Assembly (NCBI GenBank): GCA_038534295.1
Contig: JBCAXA010000001.1
Span: 1,798,001 to 1,862,000 of the forward strand
Length of the DNA stretch: 64,000 nt
From: JBCAXA01 sp038534295
GTDB taxonomy: Bacteria > Pseudomonadota > Gammaproteobacteria > Steroidobacterales > Woeseiaceae
Direction: 5' to 3'
The stretch's first letter is position 1; each line of letters begins with the position of its first letter. The notes under the pieces were generated by a model. It worked only from the letters and a program-made list of their open reading frames with translations. It made no database searches and had not been told where the DNA came from. A program made the position numbers and the translations under genes. Positions 17,290 through 22,770 of this stretch are shown here, piece after piece.

Positions 17290-17364
17290 TGGCATGTAGC
17301 TCAATGGTAGAGCGCCCGCCTGTTAAGCGGGTGGTTGCAGGTTCGAGTCCCGCCGTGCCAGCCA
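17290..17364 (+). tRNA. tRNA-Asn (GTT)
   Basis: Acceptor TGGCATG/CGTGCCA, anticodon stem CCCGC/GCGGG with loop CTGTTAA, T loop TTCGAGT, G73 as usual for Asn, encoded CCA. One mismatch in the T stem. Confidence 0.92.
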
Positions 17365-17372
17365 AATCATTC

Positions 17373-17450
17373 GGGGGATTAGCTCAGTTTTGGAAGAGCA
17401 CCCGGTTTGCAACCGGAAGGCGCGCGGTTCGAGTCCGCGATCCTCCACCA
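17373..17450 (+). tRNA. tRNA-Ala (TGC)
   Basis: Acceptor GGGGGAT/ATCCTCC has the G3:U70 wobble that defines tRNA-Ala; anticodon loop TTTGCAA, T stem CGCGG/CCGCG, A73, encoded CCA. Confidence 0.92.
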
Positions 17451-18346
17451 AACTCGCGATTACGGCTTCGGTCGGATCGCGACTGGCGGCCTGGCGCCGC
17501 TAAGCGTCGGTAACGGCGTGAAAGGGGCACGCCCATGGTGTCCCGCCGAACGACAACGTTCGGTCAACCCAGGCAAGCCCGGTCCTCTTGTCCTCGTTAC
17601 TGTTGGCGGGGATAGCGGCCAAGCGATGCGCGGAAGTAATGTGGTTTACGCACCGACCTCGGTCGGGAATGCGGGCCTCACAAAGAACACGTGGTGGTGC
17701 AACCCGCGAAACCAACGTCGTCAATCGTGAAGGACAACGGGTAGTGCAGGACAGTGCGAGCCTTACATGCGAGCGCACCTGTGCAGATCATCGGGGAGCG
17801 GTGTGCAGCCGTCGTCCCGATTATCGGTCAAGTAGCCGGTAGGTGAACGACAGTCGGCGTGTTGTATTTCGCCGCCCAAAAGGCAGCGAAGCGACTGAGG
17901 CGCGCACGTCGCAATGGGAATCGCGTTTTTAGCTCAGCGGGTAGAGCTGTCGCCTCGCAAGCGATGGTCGTCGGTTCGAATCCGACAATACGCACCATGA
18001 CTAAACGCAAAGACGCGCCTCGGTACGTGTCGAAAGTGGCTTAAGGCCGGAGCCTTCGGGCAATCCGGCGGTCCCGAAGCCGCAAGCGGACGGGCCTTGG
18101 CAGATCGCCGCACGGTTGGGTAGCCCCCATTTGGAGCTCGCAAGGCTCACGGTAAGCGCGCTGCCGACTAGATGCGTACTACGAGTGATCAGCCGCACTC
18201 ACAAAAAGGCAGTCATGAATGCGTACCGCTACGTTGGTCCAGGCCAAGTAGCGGTGGACACGCGGGCAACGGTCGCCACGCACGGTGATCGGTACTCCTG
18301 CAAGAGCGTGTTCGCAAACGACGTAGTCTCAGTCGTTTATTCCTTC
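17451..18346 (+). ncRNA. Giant structured non-coding RNA with an embedded tRNA (GOLLD-like candidate)
   Basis: About 900 nt between tRNA-Ala(TGC) and tRNA-Asp contain no convincing gene but are packed with perfect hairpins: TCGCGAT/ATCGCGA (17454/17476), GCGGC/GCCGC (17486/17496), GGCGTG/CACGCC (17515/17528), CCGAACG-ACAA-CGTTCGG (17546-17563), CCGACC/GGTCGG (17653/17661), a UUCG-capped two-part helix at 18046-18069, and an 11-bp helix with one bulged base (CCGCTAC-TTGG / CCAA-GTAGCGG) at 18226-18254. tRNA-like gene 17923-17997 sits inside. GOLLD RNAs are of this size, lie beside phage tRNAs and can carry tRNAs, which makes them the nearest known class; I cannot test the consensus, so identity is inference. 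Exact ends are unknown. Confidence 0.55.
17923..17997 (+). tRNA. tRNA-Ala-like (CGC anticodon)
   Basis: Anticodon stem GTCGC/GCGAT with loop CTCGCAA, T stem GTCGG/CCGAC with TTCGAAT, A73 and encoded CCA. The acceptor GCGTTTT/AATACGC has one T-T mismatch and G3:C70 in place of the alanine determinant G3:U70. It is flanked on both sides by folded non-coding sequence. Confidence 0.8.
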
Positions 18347-18421
18347 GCCGCGGTAGCTCAATGGCAGAGCACTGGATTGTCGATCCAGCAGGTGTCGGTT
18401 CAAGTCCGATCCGTGGCGCCA
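18347..18421 (+). tRNA. tRNA-Asp (GTC)
   Basis: Acceptor GCCGCGG/CCGTGGC, anticodon stem CTGGA/TCCAG with loop TTGTCGA, T stem GTCGG/CCGAT, G73, encoded CCA. Canonical. Confidence 0.93.
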
Positions 18422-18425
18422 CAAC

Positions 18426-18631
18426 GATCCGGTAGGCGAATGGTTAAGCCACGGGGCTTTCAACTCCGAGATTGGATGTTTGAGTCCCCACTGGTCAGAA
18501 ATGACCAGCGAGGACGTCATCCATTCTCACCGCCCCGCCGGTGAATGCCATCACCTACCAAGCGGCACTTCGGCGTATTCGTCTTTGTGATTGCCACGAG
18601 CCGCTTGGTTCGAGTCCTGTCCGGATCCCCA
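18426..18631 (+). tRNA. tRNA-Glu-like (TTC), apparently interrupted by ~130 nt
   Basis: The 5' part GATCCGG, D stem GGC/GCC and anticodon stem CGGGG/CTCCG with loop CTTTCAA read as tRNA-Glu. The local sequence after it (to ~18496) gives a poor T arm, a mismatched acceptor and no CCA. A perfect acceptor partner CCGGATC plus C73 and CCA occurs instead at 18621-18631, preceded by a canonical T loop TTCGAGT (18609-18615). The sequence between folds into CTGGTC/GACCAG (18491/18503), TCACCG/CGGTGA (18527/18539) and CCAAGCGGC/GCCGCTTGG (18558/18600). Either an insertion in a real tRNA or a decayed gene beside a stray 3' half; the T stem is weak in both readings. Confidence 0.5.
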
Positions 18632-18649
18632 AACTTTGTAGGAGGCGTT

Positions 18650-18877
18650 ATGAACATCAAAGACATTGTTAAGAACAACACGGTGCGCTTCGTGCGCTAC
18701 CGCCACGGTATTGCGTATTACGGCGTACGTGTCGCGACGGGTAATGTCTACGTGTTCCCTGTGCCTCTTGACGACATCGGCGACGCGACGCTCGAGCTCG
18801 AAGACAAGGCGATCTTGTTCATGCGCTACATCCGTCGCGCCATCCAGGACGGGACGTTCGTCGCTTCAATGTTGTGA
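18650..18877 (+). CDS. Small conserved-looking protein inside the tRNA array
   Basis: A 75-residue protein with an exact AGGAGG 5-6 nt before its ATG, the best ribosome site in the array. It reads MNIKDIVKNNTVRFVRYR, then a Tyr/Val-rich beta segment (YYGVRVATGNVYVFPVPL), and a helix LFMRYIRRAIQDGTF. The pattern (short beta hairpin plus C-terminal amphipathic helix, no membrane segment) resembles small proteins carried by tailed phages beside tRNA genes, but I recall this only loosely and assign no function. It must be co-transcribed with the flanking tRNAs, so its message is excised from the same precursor. Confidence 0.7.
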   Translation: MNIKDIVKNNTVRFVRYRHGIAYYGVRVATGNVYVFPVPLDDIGDATLELEDKAILFMRYIRRAIQDGTFVASML

Positions 18878-18883
18878 GGTCTC

Positions 18884-18962
18884 GGACCGGTAGCTCAGTC
18901 AGGTGCAGAGCGCGCGACTGATAATCGCGAGGTCGGCCGTTCAAATCGGTCTCGTTCCACCA
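18884..18962 (+). tRNA. tRNA-Ile (GAT)
   Basis: Acceptor GGACCGG/TCGTTCC (one mismatch), anticodon stem CGCGA/TCGCG, loop CTGATAA, T loop TTCAAAT, A73, encoded CCA. Confidence 0.9.
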
Positions 18963-18964
18963 CT

Positions 18965-19042
18965 CTCCGTATAGCTCAGTTTGGTCAGAGTTCTCGGTTT
19001 GGAACCGAGAGGTCGTTGGTTCAAATCCAACTGCGGAGACCA
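18965..19042 (+). tRNA. tRNA-Pro (TGG)
   Basis: Acceptor CTCCGTA/TGCGGAG with the C1:G72 pair usual for proline, anticodon stem CTCGG/CCGAG, loop TTTGGAA, T stem GTTGG/CCAAC, A73, encoded CCA. Confidence 0.93.
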
Positions 19043-19052
19043 ATTTCAAGCC

Positions 19053-19127
19053 GCGGACATAGCTCAATTGGCAGAGCGCTTGGCTTCCAACCAGGTGACC
19101 TCGGTTCGATTCCGGGTGTTCGCTCCA
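19053..19127 (+). tRNA. tRNA-Gly (TCC)
   Basis: Acceptor GCGGACA/TGTTCGC, anticodon stem CTTGG/CCAGG, loop CTTCCAA, T loop TTCGATT, U73 as expected for glycine, encoded CCA. Confidence 0.93.
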
Positions 19128-19132
19128 ACTTC

Positions 19133-19220
19133 GGAGACTCGCAAGGCTGGCGTGCTTATCCGGTTTGAACCCGGTGATGCTCGAAAGGGCGTGGGAGTTC
19201 GATCCTCTCAGTCTCCGCCA
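19133..19220 (+). tRNA. tRNA-Ser (TGA)
   Basis: Perfect acceptor GGAGACT/AGTCTCC, class II variable arm (GATGCTC-GAAA-GGGCGT), anticodon loop TTTGAAC, T loop TTCGATC, G73, encoded CCA. The D arm is short and atypical and the outer anticodon pair is T-T. Confidence 0.85.
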
Positions 19221-19227
19221 ATTCAAC

Positions 19228-19303
19228 GGTGATCCTAGCTTAATGGCAAAGCCCCAGAATGTGACCCTGGTAGATATCGGTTCGAGTCCGATGGTTCACC
19301 CCA
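19228..19303 (+). tRNA. tRNA-His (GTG) with encoded G-1
   Basis: G-1 (19228) faces C73, the histidine identity pair. Acceptor GTGATCC/GGTTCAC (one mismatch), anticodon loop ATGTGAC, T stem ATCGG/CCGAT, encoded CCA. Confidence 0.9.
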
Positions 19304-19309
19304 AACACT

Positions 19310-19398
19310 GGAGAAGTGGCCGAGTGGCAAAGGCGCTCGTTTGCTAAACGAGAGAGGCGCTACGTCTCACGTGGGTTCGAACCCCACCTTCTCCGCCA
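19310..19398 (+). tRNA. tRNA-Ser (GCT)
   Basis: Acceptor GGAGAAG/CTTCTCC, class II long variable arm, anticodon stem CTCGT/ACGAG with loop TTGCTAA, T stem GTGGG/CCCAC, G73, encoded CCA. Confidence 0.94.
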
Positions 19399-19403
19399 AA
19401 CAT

Positions 19404-19481
19404 CTGCCCGTAGCTCAGCGGTCTTAGAGCAGCCGACTTCGAATCGGCCGGTCGGGGGTTCGATTCCCTCCGGGCAGTCCA
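19404..19481 (+). tRNA. tRNA-Arg (TCG)
   Basis: Perfect acceptor CTGCCCG/CGGGCAG, anticodon stem GCCGA/TCGGC, loop CTTCGAA, T stem GGGGG/CCCTC, position 73 T, encoded CCA. The 86 nt after it hold no recognisable tRNA. Confidence 0.9.
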
Positions 19482-19567
19482 GAAGATCGGTCGTTAACCG
19501 CCGAACTGAGTGCCAACTATCCGTCTGGTGAGAGCAGTTTGTGTCTGGCCGAACAGTCCATCAATAA

Positions 19568-19641
19568 CCGTTCTTGGCTTAGTGGTTGAGCACCGGACTT
19601 TTAATCCGGCAACGGGGGTTCGAATCCCTCAGGACGGACCA
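19568..19641 (+). tRNA. tRNA-Lys (TTT)
   Basis: Acceptor CCGTTCT/AGGACGG, anticodon stem CCGGA/TCCGG, loop CTTTTAA, T loop TTCGAAT, A73, encoded CCA. Next tRNA begins two bases later. Confidence 0.92.
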
Positions 19642-19642
19642 T

Positions 19643-19718
19643 GCGGGTATAGCTCAAACGGTAGAGCGCGACGGTGCCATCGTCGAGGTTGCGGATTCGA
19701 CTTCCGCTGCCCGTTCCA
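19643..19718 (+). tRNA. tRNA-Gly (GCC)
   Basis: Acceptor GCGGGTA/TGCCCGT with a G1:U72 wobble, anticodon stem CGACG/CGTCG, loop GTGCCAT, T stem GCGGA/TCCGC, U73, encoded CCA. Confidence 0.92.
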
Positions 19719-19720
19719 AT

Positions 19721-19791
19721 CGCGAGGGAGGTGGTCTCAGACCGGGCTCATAACCCGGCTCTCGCGGGTTCGAATCCCGCCCTCGCCACCA
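19721..19791 (+). tRNA. tRNA-Met (CAT), initiator-like, short D arm
   Basis: Anticodon stem CCGGG/CCCGG with loop CTCATAA supplies the three G:C pairs of initiators, and C1 faces C72 (unpaired first position). T stem GCGGG/CCCGC, A73, encoded CCA. The D region is only ~14 nt (possible 3-bp GAG/CTC stem), giving a 71-nt molecule. Confidence 0.8.
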
Positions 19792-19798
19792 TATGCAA

Positions 19799-19875
19799 TG
19801 CCCGATAGCTCAGCAGGCCAGAGCGCCGCTCTTACAAAGCGGATGTCGGCGGTTCGATTCCGTCTCGGGCAACCA
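19799..19875 (+). tRNA. tRNA-Val (TAC)
   Basis: Perfect acceptor TGCCCGA/TCGGGCA, anticodon stem CCGCT/AGCGG, loop CTTACAA, T loop TTCGATT, A73, encoded CCA. Confidence 0.94.
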
Positions 19876-19881
19876 GAAAAT

Positions 19882-19959
19882 ACGGCTGTAGCTCAGCGGC
19901 AGTAGAGCGCGACTCTGCGAAGGTCGAGGTCGGGTGTTCGAGTCACCCCAGCCGTGCCA
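19882..19959 (+). tRNA. tRNA-Arg (GCG)
   Basis: Perfect acceptor ACGGCTG/CAGCCGT, anticodon stem CGACT/GGTCG, loop CTGCGAA, T stem GGGTG/CACCC, G73, encoded CCA. A G34 in place of the usual A/I34 for CGN codons is uncommon in bacteria. Confidence 0.9.
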
Positions 19960-19966
19960 ACTCCAA

Positions 19967-20040
19967 TCGGCGCTCGTTCAACGGTAGGACGCGAGACTTT
20001 GAATCTCGAGATGGTGGTTCGAATCCACCGCGCCGAGCCA
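19967..20040 (+). tRNA. tRNA-Gln (TTG)
   Basis: Acceptor TCGGCGC/GCGCCGA with the U1:A72 typical of glutamine, anticodon stem CGAGA/TCTCG, loop CTTTGAA, T stem GGTGG/CCACC, G73, encoded CCA. Confidence 0.94.
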
Positions 20041-20044
20041 TGAT

Positions 20045-20118
20045 AGGCCAGTCGTCTAATGGTAAGACTGCGGCTTCCAAACCCGCCAATCGGCGTTCAA
20101 ATCGTCGCTGGCCTGCCA
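20045..20118 (+). tRNA. tRNA-Trp (CCA)
   Basis: Acceptor AGGCCAG/CTGGCCT with A1:U72, anticodon stem GCGGC/CCCGC (inner C-C mismatch), loop TTCCAAA, T stem CGGCG/CGTCG, G73, encoded CCA. Confidence 0.9.
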
Positions 20119-20126
20119 AGTACATT

Positions 20127-20199
20127 CACGCCGTGGCTCGAACGGTTAGGCACGGGACTGCAAATCCCGATCATCCCGGTTCGACTCCGGGCGGCGTGT
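20127..20199 (+). tRNA. tRNA-Cys (GCA), no encoded CCA
   Basis: Perfect acceptor CACGCCG/CGGCGTG, anticodon stem CGGGA/TCCCG, loop CTGCAAA, T stem CCCGG/CCGGG, U73 typical of cysteine. The 3' end continues TGA, so CCA must be added after transcription. Confidence 0.9.
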
Positions 20200-20220
20200 T
20201 GACTCATGCATGCAATCGAT

Positions 20221-20297
20221 ATCCCCGTAGCTCAATGGCATAGAGCACCGAGCTTCTACCTCGGTGGGTGTAGGTTCAAATCCTACCGGGGATACCA
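20221..20297 (+). tRNA. tRNA-Arg (TCT)
   Basis: Perfect acceptor ATCCCCG/CGGGGAT, anticodon stem CCGAG/CTCGG, loop CTTCTAC, T stem GTAGG/CCTAC, A73, encoded CCA. Confidence 0.93.
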
Positions 20298-20333
20298 CTC
20301 ATCGAGTCTTTGGAAATGCAACGACACAACTAT

Positions 20334-20411
20334 GGCCGTCTGAAGGGAACAGGCATACCTACCTGTCTTAGAAACAGGTGTTTCTCGGTTCGACTCCGAG
20401 GGCGGCTACCA
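20334..20411 (+). tRNA. tRNA-Leu (TAG) with short variable loop
   Basis: Acceptor GGCCGTC/GGCGGCT, leucine-like 3-bp D stem (AGG/CCT) with large D loop, anticodon stem CCTGT/ACAGG with loop CTTAGAA, T stem CTCGG/CCGAG, A73, encoded CCA. The variable loop is only TGTTT, not the long arm of leucine tRNAs. Confidence 0.85.
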
Positions 20412-20416
20412 AACAA

Positions 20417-20594
20417 GCGGATCTGATCGAAGGAGAAGACGGTCGATTTCGACCATCAAGACGTAGCCGGCGTACCCAACAAGTCGGCCGTGCACCGCGG
20501 CGACAATAACGTCACTGCGCTGTGCCGTACTTTCAACGCAACGAACTTCTAAGCCTATCAAGCGGCTCCGGTTCGACTCCGAGGATCCGCACCA
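20417..20594 (+). tRNA. tRNA-like gene with acceptor halves 178 nt apart
   Basis: GCGGATC (20417-20423) is perfectly complementary to GATCCGC (20584-20590), followed by A73 and encoded CCA; a T loop TTCGACT with T stem TCCGG/CCGAG precedes the 3' acceptor strand. The intervening sequence is ~100 nt too long. After the 5' strand comes TG and a possible D-like arm ATCGA/TCGAT; no clean anticodon arm can be assigned (a CTTCTAA loop-like string lies near 20548). The extra sequence can form GACGT/ACGTC and GTCG/CGAC helices. Identity unassigned. Confidence 0.5.
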
Positions 20595-20595
20595 T

Positions 20596-20670
20596 GCGCG
20601 GCTGACGGGAATCGGTATACCTGGGTGTTTCAAACTCACCCGTTTCCCCGTTCGAATCGGGGGTCGCGTA
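20596..20670 (+). tRNA. tRNA-Leu (CAA) with short variable loop
   Basis: Acceptor GCGCGGC/GTCGCGT, D loop with CGG, anticodon region GGGTG...CACCC with loop TTCAAAC, T stem CCCCG/CGGGG, A73, CCA not encoded (CAA follows). As in the other leucine tRNA of the array, the variable loop is class-I length. Last tRNA of the array. Confidence 0.8.
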
Positions 20671-20714
20671 CAAATTCACACAATCCACGTTGGTGAGCAT
20701 TTAAGGTGAATACC

Positions 20715-21284
20715 ATGGAGCCACTCATTCTGAAGCTGGATATCGCGGGCCTACCGGTCGGCTGGATCACGCCGGAAAGCGGTGCATTGCTGTACTGCCG
20801 TGACCAGGTCGCGTGGGAAGCCGGTGAGCAGGCGGTGCGACTGCGCGGCGGTTACAACCGTGTCACCGGTCTGCGTTCGACGCTCGATATCAATTCGATT
20901 GTGGCAACGCGTTCTAAGGATCCAGCGGCAATTGACATGACCGACGCGCCGGCGTTGACCAACACACGTTTGTTCCGCCGCGACGATTACACGTGCATGT
21001 ACTGCGGCGATGAACTGCCGCCGCGGCTGTTGACTCGTGATCACGTCGTGCCGCTATCTCGTGGCGGCGCCGATCGCTGGGAAAACGTCGTGGCTGCATG
21101 CCGACCATGCAACCACCGCAAGGACAATCGCCTGATCGAAGAAACCGATCTCAATCTGCTGGCGATTCCGTACGTTCCGAATCGCGCCGAAGGCCTGATT
21201 CTTGCGAACCGACGAATCCTCGCGGACCAGATGGCGTTTTTGAAGGGACGCGTTGGTTCAGGCAGCCGACTGCGAAAGGAGTAA
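20715..21284 (+). CDS. HNH endonuclease
   Basis: A 189-residue protein with a complete C-terminal HNH finger: CMYC (C94, C97), TRDHVVP (H110), RWENVVAAC, and CRPCN-x-x-K (C129, C132, N133). The first ~90 residues (MEPLILKLDIAGLPVGWITPE...GGYNRVTGLRS) form a beta-rich domain seen in a widespread bacterial family of stand-alone HNH proteins of unknown biological role. The ATG at 20715 has AAGG eight bases upstream and is preferred to GTG at 20706. The gene starts 45 bp after the last tRNA and ends 7 bp before rtcB, so it is sandwiched between the array and the RNA ligase and probably shares their transcript. It could be a DNA homing-type nuclease or an RNA-processing nuclease. Confidence 0.9.
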   Translation: MEPLILKLDIAGLPVGWITPESGALLYCRDQVAWEAGEQAVRLRGGYNRVTGLRSTLDINSIVATRSKDPAAIDMTDAPALTNTRLFRRDDYTCMYCGDELPPRLLTRDHVVPLSRGGADRWENVVAACRPCNHRKDNRLIEETDLNLLAIPYVPNRAEGLILANRRILADQMAFLKGRVGSGSRLRKE

Positions 21285-21291
21285 TGGAGCT

Positions 21292-22701
21292 ATGTCTTTC
21301 TTGAGCCAGGTACAAAAAGTTTCTGACACGCATTACGTGCTGCCCAAAGTGGGCGAGATGCGCACGGACGTGCACGCGTATCTGTCAGAAACCTTGTTTG
21401 CACAGACAGACGAAGCACTGTGGCGGCAGGCGGCCCAGGCGGCCGCCTACCCCGGCATCATTGGCTTGTACCTGATGCCGGACACGCATCTCGGTTACGG
21501 GATCCCAGTGGGCGGCGTGGCCGTTACCGAAGACGTGATCATTCAGGCCGGCAGTGGCTACGATATCTCTTGCGGTGTCGTTTATCTGCAGGCAGAAGGC
21601 ATCACGGCGGAAGACGTTGCCGACTGGGATATGCGTAAGCGTTGGATCGAGGACGTCGAATTGCGCATCGCAACCGGTGTCGGTAGCCATCGGCCAAGGC
21701 ACATGCCGCGTCTGACAGAGAAGAAGATCGAAGACATCTTCCGGTACGGCGCCAAGGCGATTGGCGTCCACGGTGATGTTTGTGAGCGCCAGTACATCGA
21801 CGTCGATGAATCGGCGCTGGACACAAATCGTATCGATCGTGCCCGTAACAAGGCGTGTCCTCAGATCGGTTCTGTCGGCGGCGGGAATCACTTCGTCGAG
21901 ATGCAGGTGGACCGCGACGACGGTTCGGTGTGGGTGATGATTCACTGCGGCAGCCGCGGTTACGGTTGGCAAACAGCGAATCACTATTTCTACGCCGGGG
22001 CGGATCTACGCGGTCTCGCCAAGAACCGCCGTGAGGAGTCGTGGCTTCGCATCGACGAGCCGCTCGGCAAGGAGTACTGGGCGCACCACAACTCGGCCGC
22101 CAATTACGCGGTTGCAAATCGTCACGTCATTGTTCGCGGCGTACAGAAGGCGCTCGAGAATGTCTTCCAAGCTAAGGGTAAGGTCTTCTACGAGATCTCA
22201 CACAACCTGGTGCAGGAAGAAACACTGGTGCTGCCGGACGGTACTACTAAGCGCGGCTTCGTCCATCGCAAGGGCGCCACCCGGGCATTCCCGGCCGGCC
22301 ATCCGGACTTGGTCGGAACCCGCTGGGAAAAGACCGGGCACCCGTGCCTAGTGCCAGGTTCGATGCTCGACGGTGCGGCGATTTTGTACCCGTTGGACGG
22401 TGCGTATCGTTCCGGTTGCTCCGTGAACCACGGTTCCGGCCGCGTGATGGCTCGCGGTAAAGCCAAGCGCGAGCTGTCTGTCATCCATGACGAGATCGAC
22501 GCCGAGATGCGAGACATCACCCGCACCTGCGGGGGAGTCGAGATTCGCGGCATCGTCGGCAATTGCGACCGTACGCCGCTAGATGAGTGCGGGCACGTCT
22601 ACAAGGACCTGGACGAGGTTTTGCGCGTGCTCGAGCAAGAGGGGATCGCCCGGGTGGCGAATCGTCTCTATCCTGTGGCCAACATTAAGGGCACCGATTG
22701 A
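21292..22701 (+). CDS. rtcB: RtcB family RNA ligase
   Basis: A 469-residue RNA-splicing/repair ligase that joins 2',3'-cyclic phosphate or 3'-phosphate ends to 5'-OH ends with GTP and Mn2+. Visible active-site elements: DTHLGYGIPVGG, GYDISCG (C94 Mn ligand), GGGNHF (N199, H200), MIHCGSRG, and NHGSGR with H380 as the probable guanylylated histidine. Length fits the family. ATG at 21292 has GGAG upstream. The gene directly follows the HNH gene and the tRNA array and ends inside a strong terminator. No rtcA, rtcR or archease gene is adjacent. The context suggests repair of cleaved tRNAs or joining of interrupted ones; the enzyme call is secure, the substrate is inference. Confidence 0.95.
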   Translation: MSFLSQVQKVSDTHYVLPKVGEMRTDVHAYLSETLFAQTDEALWRQAAQAAAYPGIIGLYLMPDTHLGYGIPVGGVAVTEDVIIQAGSGYDISCGVVYLQAEGITAEDVADWDMRKRWIEDVELRIATGVGSHRPRHMPRLTEKKIEDIFRYGAKAIGVHGDVCERQYIDVDESALDTNRIDRARNKACPQIGSVGGGNHFVEMQVDRDDGSVWVMIHCGSRGYGWQTANHYFYAGADLRGLAKNRREESWLRIDEPLGKEYWAHHNSAANYAVANRHVIVRGVQKALENVFQAKGKVFYEISHNLVQEETLVLPDGTTKRGFVHRKGATRAFPAGHPDLVGTRWEKTGHPCLVPGSMLDGAAILYPLDGAYRSGCSVNHGSGRVMARGKAKRELSVIHDEIDAEMRDITRTCGGVEIRGIVGNCDRTPLDECGHVYKDLDEVLRVLEQEGIARVANRLYPVANIKGTD

Positions 22702-22716
22702 GGTGCCCTTTTCTTT
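22689..22716 (+). terminator. Terminator of the tRNA array-HNH-rtcB unit
   Basis: GGGCACC/GGTGCCC (22689-22695/22702-22708) encloses a 6-nt loop holding the rtcB stop codon, followed by TTTTCTTTT. A strong intrinsic terminator. Confidence 0.9.
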
Positions 22717-22770
22717 TGCACCTGTGACCGCAACACTTCGGCTCAGCGGGGGGCGTCGACTGGGGAGAGC

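Noticed and set aside
16675..17304. Long minus-strand frame over the start of the tRNA array
   Set aside because: Translates tRNA sequences backwards, a known artefact of tRNA clusters; no protein-like pattern.
18116..18544. 142-codon open frame across tRNA-Asp and tRNA-Glu
   Set aside because: It runs through two tRNA genes and the folded RNA; the only plausible internal start (18215) has no ribosome site and no stop before the tRNAs.
19482..19567. Possible additional degenerate tRNA between tRNA-Arg(TCG) and tRNA-Lys
   Set aside because: No T loop, no acceptor complementarity; only a short CGGT/ACCG hairpin.
16600..22720. Complete prophage or ICE
   Set aside because: No integrase, capsid, terminase or conjugation gene is present in the window and no direct-repeat att sites were seen; element origin remains an inference.
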